A DNA stretch of 64,000 nt, taken from the NCBI GenBank assembly GCA_025738555.1, contig JAOVFP010000015.1, forward strand, positions 930,001 to 994,000. Direction: 5' to 3'. The notes beneath the pieces were generated by a model. The model was not told the DNA's origin. It ran no database searches and saw only the letters and a list, made by a program, of their open reading frames with translations. This document shows, one piece after another, positions 47,820 to 59,935 of the stretch. Numbering within the stretch: position 1 is the first letter of the stretch; the number at the start of each line of letters is the position of its first letter. The stretch comes from Cyathus striatus. Its lineage: Eukaryota; Basidiomycota; Agaricomycetes; Agaricales; Nidulariaceae. A program made the position numbers and the translations under genes.

Positions 47820-49406
47820 CTACAAAACCCCCCGTCCCTCAAACACCAACTCAGCACACGCCGGACCAACAATAACACTCCCAAACCCAGGATCATCAAC
47901 CGTCGACATTCCTTTCCGATCATGTTTATGCGAAACATTGAATGCCCAGAGAATATGCGCAAGAAGCATGTACATGACGTCTGTTGCTACGTATATCCCG
48001 GGACAGATTCTACGGCCTGTTCCGACTAGGTCAAGTTAGTATAGAAAAAAACAAAGAGAGAGAGAGGACATACAAGGTTTAACACCATCACTCAACCCCA
48101 AATCCCTATCCCCCCGAGTCAACCACCTCTCAGGCCAAAACCTCCCCGCATCCATAAATTCCGTCTCGCTCAACTGCACATATCGTAAATTCATAAGCAC
48201 AGTCGTACCCTTCGGTATAAAATACCCATTATACACATCATCCTTATCCGTGCATCTCGGCATGCCAGTAGGAGAGACCGGCCACATCCTAGTAGACTCT
48301 TTCACAATCGCGCGTAGGTACTCCAAGCCTTTATGGGAAAAGTTTGGAGGGGAGGTTCCGCATACGGACGAGAGGAGTGTGTGCGCGGTGGATTGAATTT
48401 CTGGGTTGTCGGCGATGAAGCTTAATGTGAAGTGCAGTGTGCTTCCTGTTGTATCGATGCTGGCGGAAAGCAAGCCTACGATGAGCCATACAGCTCTCTC
48501 TTCATCAATTTCACCATCCAACTGCGCCTCCGCAACGCGTCGGGCATGACATTCCGGCTCGGTTCGATCCAGTTCCTCCGCTTCCATCTCTCCCTTCTCA
48601 ATAAGCCGCTCCTTGCGCACGCGGGATAAGGTGAGTAGATATCGCGGAGCGATAAGATTGATCAACCGTTCTCGTGCTTCCGTTGCTGCCCTTATATCTG
48701 CGTCTTGGACGCCTAGTTTCGAGAGAACGGGGAAGAGGGAGACGAGGCGGGAACCTATACCCGCGACCTTTGAAAATCCACGTAATGCTACGCATATTTC
48801 GGGGACCTTTGAGGTGGGGATACTTTCGCCGGCGAATATCATTGCCCATATTGTGCTTATACTCGCTCGACCTAGTGATTCCCCCAAGTCGAACCCCGGG
48901 AGATGACTTTGGGAATGGATGGTTTGGATTAGAGAGAGCGCTTCGCGCTCTATGTAGCTTGATACGATTGCCGATGTAGATGGAGCGGGACCGAATGTTT
49001 CACTGATTAATGCACGCGCGTATCGGTGCATCTTACCACTAGGCGTAAAAGCCGTACTCTTCTCCGAAAAAAAAGCGGAAGTTATGGCGTCCAAAGGACG
49101 CGAAGAATATATCCCTCCGCGTTTATTGTATAATTCCGATATCGCCTCTGCAGAGTTTAGAATTACAATTGTGCGGGGCCCTATGCGAAGTTGGAATATG
49201 TCTTTGCCTAAGTTGCTGAAGTGCTTCCCCCATTTTAGGAGGTTTTGGCGGAACTCAGCGGGGTCGGAGACAGAGCGGATGTGTCCTAGGTACGGGAGTG
49301 CACCGGGTGCGCTGGGTGGGGAGGGGGGAGTGTTGCGCCTGGTGAGGTAGATGTAGATTAGTGGGATGGGGAGGAGGAGAAGTGGGAGGAGTGTTTCTTG
49401 GGGCAT
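47820..49406 (-). CDS. Cytochrome P450 monooxygenase (P450 B)
   Basis: Two exons, 49406-48074 and 48025-47820, with a 48-base intron give 512 residues. The ATG at 49406 is preferred; the frame is open slightly further upstream but without another ATG. Landmarks: an N-terminal anchor (LLPLLLLPIPLIYIYL); a Pro-rich hinge; the I-helix ASIDTTG; KESTR (ExxR); WPERWL; and the heme loop FGTGRRICPG formed across the splice site. Compared with P450 A it has one intron instead of ten, so the two are not recent duplicates. It is divergently arranged with the FAD oxidoreductase at 50216. The shared 0.8 kb region suggests co-regulation. Confidence 0.92.
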
Positions 49407-50215
49407 GGCCACTGGTAGTGTAGGCGAATAGAATGAGGAGGATTGATATTGGAGGGATGTATAGAGGACAATGTACCCTCTATCCCGAGCCCAGCCCTAC
49501 GCTAAACTTAGGAAACTAGCTGTTGAGCTGTTCAGACGCGGTATAACATGTGGAGTGGACATACCGCGGACCTTCGCCATCCCATCATCCCATCATGCAT
49601 GTTCCGGGGTCATACCAATTCAAATGGAGGCAATTGCGTTAACTTGAATTCGATCTGATTCTTTCCTCGCTTCTGATGCTACGTGAATAGAGATGATGAG
49701 CATCAATGATGTTTCTTCACAGCAGGCATGGGCAGGCTCGGCGTGATAAGCTCAAGCTTGAGTGTGGCATCATGCATGTATAACTTCTGTCGGCAGACGC
49801 AGTTGAGTTGTTGAAACGTGAAACGAGAGAAATAGACTGGCTGACGCGGACGGCTGATCCCCGAGTATTTGTACTCCTTTGCACATGTTAAGATCCGAAG
49901 CTGACTAAGTAAGAGTCGGCATGGCCGAAGAGACCAAAAATAACCCTCTCTCGAGTCAATCTCAGCGCTCGAGTTTATTCTCATCATCACTGATTCCAAT
50001 CCTATCGCTCGAACACCTGAATAGGCCTATCAACGCCCATCTCCACGAAACAGCTCTCGAAGTCTCGAAGACAAGTTAGATTGTTCGAAGTTCGAAGCTG
50101 GACCCATGATCGTAGTTGAGTGATGTAAGTTGTAACTGCGGCGTTGGTCAGTCACTATATAGCCTCTTACCCTCTCCCTCCACTTCAACACAACAACTAC
50201 CACTGCAAAGCAAAA
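49407..50215. promoter_or_regulatory. Divergent promoter region, P450 B and FAD oxidoreductase 1
   Basis: About 810 bases between two genes transcribed away from each other. CATCCCATCATCCCATCATG occurs at about 49577. No binding site could be named. Confidence 0.4.
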
Positions 50216-51823
50216 ATGTCCCTCCCAGTCAACAAACTAACCTCCTCCGGCTACCAAGGCGAAATAATCCACCCCACCGACGAGCTGTATACAGCTTCAA
50301 CGCAAACATGGGGTGAGCAAGGGAAACTTTCCCCTAAACTCGCCTTACGGCCCAAGACGACACAGGACGTATCCAAAGCCGTACGTTCCCCCTATTCAAA
50401 TAGATAAGATAAGATTCTAATATGAAATGAAAGATCGTATGGTTAACAACCAACAACATCGAATTCGCAGTTCGTTCAGGCGGATGTGGAGATTCTCAAT
50501 CGAACGGGGTAATAGTCGATATGGCCCATTTTGACAAGTGTGTCTCTCCCCCCCTCCCCCTCCCCCTTCCCTCAACTAACGCACTTCATTCATAGAGTAG
50601 AATACAACCCCACCACATCAAGCGTACACATCGGCCCAGGCCAAACATGGCACAAAGCCTACACCGCCCTCGCCGATAAGCCTATCACAGTCCTAGGCGG
50701 ACGCGTAGGCTACGTCGGCGTAGGCGGATTCATCCTCGGTGGTGGATTGAGCTATTTGGCCAATTTATACGGTATCGCTGCTGATAGCCTGATTGACGCC
50801 GAAGTGGTTCTCGCTGATGGAAGTATCGTACGAGCTAAAGATGATGAAGATTTATTGTTTGCCCTTAAAGGCGCGGGACATGCTTTTGGTGGTACGTCCC
50901 CCCCTTCTCCCCCTTCCTCCTTATACATACTAAATATGAGGAAACATGAACAGTGGTAACAGAACTAATCCTAAAAGCCCACCCCAAACCATCCACAGTA
51001 TACGGCGGCGTCCTCTTATTCCCAATAACATCTTTCACAGCGCTCTCCGAGAAGATGTGCACCATAACCGATAAAAAGGTGAACGCGATGATGGGTGTGG
51101 CGCGTATGCCTCCCGATATGAATCCTGCTGTCCTTGTAGTAGCAATGGTATTCGATACGGAAGAGTACGCAAAGGAAAAAGCGCTAAAGTGGGCTTGGGA
51201 TCTCGGTCCGATTATGGATTGGACTAGAAGTATGACTTTCGAAGAGAGTATTAAAACTCAAGGTTCGTTTCCCTCCCTTTCTTCTTTTACCAAAGTATAA
51301 CAATGTGCCATGAATAGAGATGTACATCCACCCCCCACCCGCCGGGGCACTATTCCAACAACACAACCTCGTCCTCAGCAAACTAACCCCCGAAATAATG
51401 CAAGCAGGCCTAGACTGGCAAACAGAACTACAAAAAGACCCACGGTACTACGGAGCCTCACTCCTCTTCGAGCCATTCTACCCAGGCGCCTTCTCCTCCC
51501 CCTCCACCCAAATAAAACACGGGAAAGAAGACAAAAGAAGCGCATGGCCACATTCTTCTCCAACCTTGCACATCATAAACGTCCTCATCGACTACCGGAA
51601 TGCGTCTCCGGAGGATATCGAGGAGAATAACAAGCATTTGAGGAAATGTATCGATGCTATGGAGAAAGTGGCCGAGAAGGGAACTGTGCTTCCGCGTTAT
51701 CCGAATTATAATCTTGCCGGCGTTCCCGCGGAAGAGTATTATGCTGATAATCTGGGACGGTTGAGGGGGATTAAGAAGAGGTTGGATAAGGGGGGCGTGT
51801 TTAAGACTGGTATTAAGATTTAG
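50216..51823 (+). CDS. FAD-linked oxidoreductase, BBE/PCMH type (copy 1, cytosolic)
   Basis: Exons 50216-50380, 50434-50537, 50596-50891, 50954-51262 and 51318-51823 give 459 residues. The FAD-binding fold is clear: AVRSGGCGDSQSNG, GPGQTWHKAY, LGGRVGYVGVGGFILGGG, SYLANLYG, and VVLADGSIV. A C-terminal BBE-like substrate domain ends in LPRYPNYNLAG. Enzymes of this family oxidise or cyclise small metabolites using FAD; one member acts next to a DMATS in ergot alkaloid synthesis. The usual histidine after RSGG is replaced by Cys, and the Cys of the second covalent site is also absent (RVGYVGVGG). FAD is therefore probably held non-covalently. No signal peptide. Exon lengths 104 and 296 equal those of the copy at 60714. 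Confidence 0.9.
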
Positions 51824-53164
51824 GACGTTTTGGAAAGTTTTTGAATTGGTTCGATTGTTGTAGGTTTATCGTGTTTCTATGTTATGCTGTACGAAGAACG
51901 CCCCAATATCGCTGTTTTATTTTGATTCGTCTTATCTACCCCCAAGTCACGTGATTGTTATCAATAAGATAAGATTAAGTGATCTCATCGTTACTACGGA
52001 TTCCCTCTCTCAAAGCACTGCCCTCGCGACTATACCAAAGTATACACTGAATAAATATTGTATTTCATTCATCGCAAAAGGCTGTAAATTTCTTTTAAAA
52101 AAGGATTTTCTTTGCATCTCGTTATTCAGCTGCGGGTGAGTCGGCAATCATTTACACCAATCGTTCTCACTCGCACCAATGAGAATAGGAGCGGCAGTGC
52201 GAAACGCCCGCGTGGACACGCAAGCGACATCACCACCAAGAACATCTATTGCAGTCAGGCTTCGATGCCGCACAAGAATTAAGTAAAAACAGAAAGAAAG
52301 AAATATAACGGAAACTGAAGGTGAAACGATGGTGAAAGGCCGTTACAAATGTATATAAAAGAAATTAAAGGGCTTATAAAATGTGAATTAAAAATAAGAA
52401 CGAGGCTTGAGGGTGGGTGGGCGCAAGCGATCTAACGTTCCGTACGATGTCAAGAGTACCTGTCTGGTGTAGGAAGGCGAGGGAGTTGGGATGCGGAATC
52501 CAGAGGCAAATCACAAAAAACCAAACCTGGTGCAGGAGGACGAGGGATGCGGAACAATCAATCCCTGCAGATCTCTTTGTACCAAAGAGGTGGAATCAAG
52601 TACCGATATGTAAACAAGATCCACACCGACTGAATATCGTGATGTAAAGGTTAAGTCAGCACTACCTCACGAAGTCGAGGTAGAGCGTTACTGACTCACC
52701 CGGTCTGGGCCTTGACCACAGTGGGCGCTCATGAAGTTTGTGCAACTTCATGGATTGAAGGCGCTCCTGTACGATTGGCCCAGTGCAAGTTTTTACCTTG
52801 AACTGTAAATCTCACACGCAATATTGCTAATCATAGTAACAGATATACTGTTTTTAGTATTTATAATTAATATGACAGGTTTTATATCTGAAATTTTCGA
52901 GAAAAATTCGCTATGGGAGGGGTACATTTTATGGTCTCCTTAATCGAGTAACCAAGCAATTATAGTACATAAGTTATCAGGATATATACGATCGGAACTT
53001 GCTCCTATTTCTGGCATTTGTACGGCTTGTAAGGACTGCTAGTTGCACAAGTAAAATGCCATTTTCCTGGTTAGTACGCTCTGAGGCCGTTTTTGAATTT
53101 CCAAGTTTCAACCGTGATTTGTCCACTGTTGAGTACTAGTTTCCATTTTACTAGACTTATTACC
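51824..53164. other. Intergenic, no gene seen
   Basis: The first 150 bases are the oxidoreductase 3' region. The rest has no open frame with a recognisable domain. A palindromic stretch around 52730-52755 (CATGAAGTTTGTGCAACTTCATG) could form a hairpin. Confidence 0.4.
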
Positions 53165-53830
53165 CTAAATTAGTGAGCACTACGAATTTTTTCTGGTGGA
53201 CTCTCGTTTCAAAGTCAAGATCACGTTCGCATAGCTACTCACTCTCTGCTCGCTCAACTTGATTTGTCTCTTAGTGCACCATCCCGACACTCTATGTACT
53301 CGACCATGCGATATGTCAAAGTCCCGAAATAGCTCTGACATCGGCAACCGATGTAGGACCCTGAGTTTGACAAGAACTCAAAACTCTTGTCTCCTCGCAA
53401 ACTCTTTAACTAGGCTCTCAAAATTTCATCGTACCCGAATTTCCCTAATTATTTACTCAGTATATAATTCGGTGAATTTGTCGGTTAGTGTGGTCCCTGA
53501 TCATCCCCCGAGTCTCGCCTCCCAGTCCTGTTATATCTAATAGTGGCCTGCACTACGAAACTCATCATTCAAAGTTAAGTTCACGTTTGCGTGACTCACG
53601 CGTTCCGTCGCGTCGACTCGCATCTCCGCTCTCACCCATCATCTCCTCTATCACATCTTTCTTAATTTATACCTTTTAGTGCACCGTCCCACTACCCAAC
53701 CCTACGACATGTCAGAGTCCCGAAATAGCTCTGACATCGGCAACCGACATAGGACCCTGAGTTTGACAAGAAACCCATCGTCTCCTCAACACAAACTCCT
53801 CAACCAGGCTCTCAAGTGCTCAATGTACAG
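53165..53830 (+). repeat. Two direct repeats of about 270 bp
   Basis: About 53165-53450 and about 53545-53830 share TAGTGCACC.TCCC, GTCCCGAAATAGCTCTGACA, CGGCAACCGA and CCCTGAGTTTGACAAGAA in the same order with about 380 bases offset. The second copy runs into the start of the right duplication arm. No coding. Confidence 0.6.
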
Positions 53831-56286
53831 TTATATAAACGAGAGTTTATTTTCGAAAATTTTCAGTTTATTCTTCTTCCGACACAATTACTAGTCAATG
53901 GTCATTATTCTCTCTTCCATTGGCTGCCTTTTATGAATTCTATGAAGGTGCTAAATAAATATATCCCCACCTTACACCCGTTGAACGGTTAAAATGTCAT
54001 TGTTGCAGCTGTTTCAATATGAATTTGGTACAGTCCTAATTTGAATATTTATTTTAATTATTGAAAAGCGAGTTTTCTGCTGGCGCAGTCAGCAAATCCC
54101 AGCTGGTTTATCTCGCATATAAATCGCTGTGTTTACTCTATAGCATAGTCTAATCAAGTTTTACTCCATCCCGCACTTAACGTTTAAATCTTACTCACTG
54201 TCTCCACAATATTTCCGTTAATTTCACTCATTTTTATTCTTGCCAACTCTCATTAGGCTGGAACTTTGTCTCGAAGTTCGACCTCGTTCGTTAAGTTGCA
54301 ATCAATTCTACTGCTCTAACTACCTTTGACTCGGAATACCCTGTCGGGCGGGCATTTGTAACACACACCTTCACCTCTTCAGCAGTCTTTGCGTCGCGCA
54401 CTCGTCAATCAATCAACTTTCTTCTGATACAACCCATCAGAACAACTAAATGGAACGGACGCTGAACGGACATTGAATAGGTCTCAGACTTGATATTTTC
54501 CAATAATGTCAGGCACTATAGAGCAAGTCTCCAGCCTGCCTACTACCGCGCCACTTTACATTCCTACTATTCCACGCACGGCGATTCTATGCCACCTTTC
54601 CTCCGATCTTACAGGTGAGGTTTGGTTTACACGGACACAATTAAAGAAGACAAATGTGGCAGTAATTGCACATGTCGATACTATTAATTATGTGGGCGCA
54701 TCTCTTGTGCTTCTGTTTACCAATGCCAGGCAACTCCACATGTAGACTCTTTCCAGAGAACCGGGTCACAAAATTATAGACGAATCGTACTAGTAACTCC
54801 ACATGTCGAATATTAATTTTGCCGAGCGCGTTCCTATATCTTTTGCAACTGTCGTGACAGCAATAATAGCCTGCAGTTCTCTGATTTGCATCTCATATTT
54901 GCTTTACCGCTCCCCAAGATTGCTGTGAAGTTTAATATGTGACGTCCTATATGGAATGTTTCATTGCTTTTACGCGAGTATTCCAAGACTCAATACAAGT
55001 TCTTGATTGTTAACTGATCATCATCAAGCCCGAATATGAATACCTTGCACACCTTTGACATTTGAATTCAACTTCCATCAAGTAAGTCTACTTAGACATC
55101 ATTCAAATTAGCTTCCATCAAGCTTTGAAAGTCTTGTCATGATCGAGGTTATGCTGGAGGTATTTTGGAAAACAAACGTTGGCCATGTCGTGTCTTCGGG
55201 ATAGTGGCGCGATCACTACGATCAAAGGTGTACCGCTATCGTAGGTGATTGTAATGGTGAGTTCATTCTGAACGCTCACTTCATCCTGCAACTTCCTAAG
55301 ATGGTACTATTCTACGACGTTCTCTAAAAAGAACTGGGCAAGTCTTGTCTGCGAAAGCGGGGTCTGATTACTACCGATGAATGCATATCTCCAACCTTTA
55401 TCGGAGGTAATGGTCCATCCTGACTCCTGGGCCTGAGCGCTTGAGCGCTCATTACGTCCAAGGTTCTATTTTTATTAATAGTAAGTTGGTACTATACCAT
55501 ATACGTTTTCCTTCATTATTTCCATGACATATCTATTGTTAGAATACACAGGGGTGTGGCCGCTTGCTACCGCGTAATGATTATGCTTACCACTTGCAAG
55601 TCACTTACAGTCCGGAGTTGGAACTACTAGATTACGAGCCTTCGTAATATGCACTTTCAAGATTATTTTCAGGTTCGTATTCTCAGAAACGTTGACTGAT
55701 GGCCATCAAAAGTGGACATAAATACCTTGCAACTTTGAAAATTCAGGTCAAACTTCAATCATACAAGAATTTCTCATAGCATAGTTAGGCCGCTGGGAGT
55801 TCCAAATTCACTTTCCATCAGATATCAAACTCGAAGGTCCGACTCTCAAGATCATAGTGAATCTCGAGGTTTTAAAGTTGTGTCTTGGAATTGTGGCGTG
55901 ACTCGGTACTGTCGGTATATCTTAAAGAGGGGGGGTATGTATGCAGCTGTTATCGGAGGAGATTGTAATGGGCTGCTTCCAAAGATGGTAACAAACCATA
56001 TACGCACTACTTCGCTATTTCTATGATATTTTGTAAACAAACCCGGCAAGTCATTTGAAATGGGGCTCGATTACTACCGTATGAGCAAAAGCATATATCA
56101 ACGAGATTGTAATGGTCCCCGCGCAACCCATGTCTTTGAAAGTGGGGCACAATTACTACCTGTATTTCTTAAGGAAAAAGGCATATATCCTTACTATTAT
56201 GTACAAGGGCTTCCTCCTATGTTCTATTAATACCTTCATTCTATTTTCCAGAAAAACAGTACTAGCCCATATACGTTCTGCTTTAT

Positions 56287-57031
56287 AAACCCTAAGGCCG
56301 GCTGTCTTCGGCATAGCCCACTACCAGGTTTGCCTGAATACTTTAATTACTACACTATTAAGATAAAGAAATATCCAAGTAGCGCAAAGATAAGTTAATG
56401 AATACTTAATATATAGGGAGGTGAAGACATTTTCAAAGTTTAGCGACATCACAACCTGGCAGAAAGCCTGTTTGAACAGGTAAGAAATACATAGATATAA
56501 GCAGAGGAAATTTAAAAAGCATCCACAGGATGTAAATGTACGTACATCGAGCAGAGGAGCAACAGAAGGGAAGAAAAGTAAAAATATAATATAATCAGTA
56601 GCGGGACCAGGGCAAAGAGCAATGGTGAACAGCTGGCTCTGAAGGCAACCATAGACCTTAAGAAAAGGCAAGTGTAAGTAACGGCATTCAACCAAAATCA
56701 AAAGAGGGAATACCGAATGCTTCATCTCCAACATCTTCCTCCCCAGCAGTAGGTTCTTCGCGTGAAACGTTTGGAACTGCAAGGGTAAAAGTAGGGCAGT
56801 ATCGGTGAAAGAGCGACGAACGGGTACGAGAAAGAAGGAAAGGAGGAATATGATGGCAGTTTCGACGAAGGAGCGGCGAATGGGGCCTCAACACGGGTCC
56901 CGGGAAAAGCCGTAAAAATTACCCAAAGAGGAAATAATATGATGTCATCGGTTTTTTATGAATTTCCTTGCCAGATAGCGATTTATTTCATTCCCCAAAA
57001 CCCAACTACCTAAAGGTAGTGGGAATTAATT
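56287..57031. mobile_element. Insertion of about 745 bp present only in the right arm
   Basis: The left arm reads AATAGAATTAATAAAGCAG without a break (24911-24929). The right arm has the same words separated by this insert. Its end TTCCCACTACC.TTAGGTAGTTGGG (reversed) recurs in decayed form at about 8750. A 153-codon frame (56321-56782, minus) is Leu/Phe/Cys-rich and not recognised. No clear target duplication, so the exact ends are approximate. Confidence 0.6.
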
Positions 57032-57287
57032 CTATTACATTTCTATCGTTAGAATGTACAGGGGCGTATGCGCCACCGACGCAACGCATATACGTCCTGC
57101 CCACTCTCCGGACTTTGGTCTAGCGTACGAATCTTTGTACGCACCCTTCAGTGAAGTGTATCATGGAATGATTATGCAAATCTAGCATCCACAATTTTAA
57201 TAATGCAACTGGAAACTACGAAAGCACATGTACAATTCGAATCGACTACACTCTACACCACGCAAATATAATAATTATAATAGCTTT

Positions 57288-58625
57288 CTACAGCTGGTTG
57301 AACGAAGAACTTGGCGAGACCATCCCAGGTCTACGCGATTCCTGCCATCTCTCGGGAGCAAAAGCCTCAGCACTGATATACATGCTGAGTTCCCATTCTC
57401 CTCCTCGTACCGCACATCCTAACATTGTTTGAAGTCCAGCTCTTGAATCCAAACCTCTGTGATTGCAGTAAGAAGTCAACAACGATGTATACCACCCCGG
57501 TGCAGCAATTTGCTTGCTGGCGAGGAAGGCATCGAATCGTTCAGCGATTCGCAGATCGGATCCAAAGTAATGACGGATGGGCAAGTAGACTGATAAATAG
57601 TAAGTTACGATTATAAGAGAATAAAATAGGATGAACATACATTTAGCTACTGGCTCGTCTGAGCCCAGCTTGAGCTCATAATACAAAATAACGCCATGAG
57701 TACGAGCAGACTGATCATTGATATCATCCGTAACGAGATTGGAATCCCCATCTTCTCCCGAAAAAATATTCCAAAGCTCAGTAGCAGCTGTTTTAATTTC
57801 CCGAGTATGCTGCTTCGTTTTGTCCAATGTCCCGCCGAGATCAAGATGGGACAACAGCTGAGGCAAATCGGCCTTGGAAAATCGAACGTATATTTTCATC
57901 CGTGCCTTCTCGGGTTCGACGATATCCCAGGAAATAAACTCTGCCTGACCAGAACATTCGGGATTAGTTTCGGAAAGCGTATCAAGATAGGTCAGGACTT
58001 TCTTCCAAGGCCTCTCTAGACCAATAGAAGTCAACGCTTCTGTCAATGCCATGTGCTTCTGCTTTCCCCATGCCGATGGAGAAGAAGAAACCTGCCGTGC
58101 GAGTGCATCGTGGAATATGTAGGCTTTAAGCATGGGATTCTCGTTCAAGTCTAGGGCGAATACATATTGTGTAAGGCCGCAGGAAGACGGGTGAAGTGGC
58201 GAATTGTTTTGCGCAGAAATCGTTAGACAGTTCGACAATTTCGTAAACCATTCCATGTCACCGTCATTGCCATTTTTGAACCCTGAAAGCCATCGAGAGG
58301 GTGCAATACTGTTAACCGGATCAATGGGGGTGCCACTTGCAGAAGACACGGGCTCAATGGCCAGTCGTACTACGCAAGCACCCTTCTTTATACTCAACGA
58401 GTATTCGATAGGCGAGTGGTCGTCGGTAAGATACGATTTCCATGGGGCCAGCGAAGAAGTTGGTTGTGGGCCTAACGCCCCAACGACGTGATTATTCATC
58501 AAGTCGAGACATCCTTGAGTACGTTCGGGGCTATATGAAGGAGAATTGTCCAGGAGAACTTTAAGCTGTCCTAGGACAAGTGAGCGCCAAAAAGTGACGT
58601 CCGCGTTCTGTATGATCGGCTGCAT
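57288..58625 (-). CDS. Aromatic prenyltransferase, DMATS type (copy 2)
   Basis: Exons 58625-57641 and 57589-57288, with the same 51-base intron position as copy 1, give 428 residues. The same indole prenyltransferase motifs are present: SPIEYS, LKAY, RMKIYV, FYLPIRHYFGSD and GEWELSMYISAEAF. Here the intron happens to be open, so the plain frame reads through as 445 codons, but splicing gives the family-like sequence. The first 130 residues are identical to copy 1. Later differences include Arg133Cys, Phe181Ser, Glu185Ala and Phe198Leu, and none hits a motif listed above. This copy lies closer to the P450s and flavoenzymes and is the likelier cluster member. Confidence 0.9.
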   Translation of the reverse strand: MQPIIQNADVTFWRSLVLGQLKVLLDNSPSYSPERTQGCLDLMNNHVVGALGPQPTSSLAPWKSYLTDDHSPIEYSLSIKKGACVVRLAIEPVSSASGTPIDPVNSIAPSRWLSGFKNGNDGDMEWFTKLSNCLTISAQNNSPLHPSSCGLTQYVFALDLNENPMLKAYIFHDALARQVSSSPSAWGKQKHMALTEALTSIGLERPWKKVLTYLDTLSETNPECSGQAEFISWDIVEPEKARMKIYVRFSKADLPQLLSHLDLGGTLDKTKQHTREIKTAATELWNIFSGEDGDSNLVTDDINDQSARTHGVILYYELKLGSDEPVAKCMFILFYSLIIVTYYLSVYLPIRHYFGSDLRIAERFDAFLASKQIAAPGWYTSLLTSYCNHRGLDSRAGLQTMLGCAVRGGEWELSMYISAEAFAPERWQESRRPGMVSPSSSFNQL

Positions 58626-59935
58626 GATGGAGGGAGGTTGTTCCTGCTGTATCGACTTAGATGGGGGTCATTTATGCTCAACACTCGGTTATAGAAGTTT
58701 AAAATAAGCCAATGGCAAAAACGTTAGTGCTGTTTTGGATCCTTTATATAGATCATTTATGCTGCGTTGTAGACTTGCGCCAAGATTTGAGTCAGTGGGC
58801 CTTAGGACCAACAACTAACAATGGCAGAGAAATCTGATCGAATCATCGAAGAGTAGACCAAACATCGATTACTCAACTCAGTTGATCTGTCAACGTGCCC
58901 ACATCGAAGAGCGCGTGAAATGATGTGGTTCGAAATCCAATTATCTAACATGCCACTTATTTAGATTAAACTTAGAATCTTAGATGTTAAAGCTATTTAG
59001 ACCTCCGAAGTTGGAATATTTCTAAATCAGATATCCTGTTGGCTTTCATATACTTAACAGCGAAGCCAATTGGTGGTCAAAAGGCCTCTTGACATACCAT
59101 TAAACATACTTCCGCTTGAGGCTCGGGCTTCGGAGGGGTTAGATAAAAAAAATCAAGGCCCCGGGCATTTCAAAAACCTCTGGATTTTCCCTGCCGCCAT
59201 TTTTTAAAGGAACAAAACTATATAGAGTCTCGTAATGCATTTGAAGAGAATTGATCCGAGTCAAGTAAAAACTGAAGGTAGTGTGCGTAGAGCTAGTGAA
59301 ATTTGTTTTTGAAACGGCTTTGTATCCTGGGATTCACCTTGAATACAGTCGCTTATACAGCCCCACATCTAGACCCGGAACATATGCCACATGTATTGTC
59401 CTATTGATTATTTCCCAATTTTTTATGCTTCTTTCTTGCGTCTTATTAGGAACGTGTGCAGATTGGCCACGCGAAATCACATGAGACCATGAAACCGTAA
59501 ATGTGGTTTCTCCAATCGTGCGCGCTTTAGGCGGATAACAGCATCTCCAGATTTACTGCTGGTACATATCAGCGCTGAAGTTCTGCATGGTATGCTGATG
59601 ATCAATGATGCATGATGACCGAACATGGAGCATTATTAGATGTCTCACAAGGTACCTTTTGTTAACGTTAATCCTAGGTACTTCGGCTTTAATGTTCAAA
59701 CGCCGTTAAAAGCTGGGTAAACGGAAGAGCTTTCTTCAATGTTTTACAATGTACAGGACTTAACCGTTTAGTGATGTTGCTGACAGTTGAATGAAGTTAA
59801 CCCGAACAAGGTTCCGTTGAATAGCGGTCTGCGTTTTCAATTCACGTATGTACGCGTGGGCTCTGGAGCGCATCGGTGGGTTTCGGGGTCCACACCTTTG
59901 CCGCCATGACCGATCATAAGCATGCTCAGCGTCCA
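58626..59935. other. Duplicated 5' region of prenyltransferase copy 2
   Basis: Counterpart of 22020-23320 with TATATAAAG conserved about 120 bases from the ATG. Short frames here are not conserved between arms, so no gene is called. Confidence 0.5.

Larger units (their letters stand above)
53800..59935 (-). repeat. Right arm of the long inverted duplication
   Basis: It is the reverse-orientation counterpart of 22020-27180. It is longer because of the insertion at about 56287-57031. The prenyltransferase it carries faces the other copy across a spacer of about 32.6 kb. A frame at 54506-54745 in this arm is not kept in the left arm and is not called. Confidence 0.85.

Noticed and set aside
54506..54745. 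79-codon frame in the right arm as a gene
   Set aside because: The matching left-arm sequence has indels that shift the frame and a stop, so it is not conserved as protein.
56321..56782. 153-codon minus-strand frame inside the right-arm insertion
   Set aside because: No recognisable domain, odd composition, absent from the other arm; more likely a chance frame in a mobile element.
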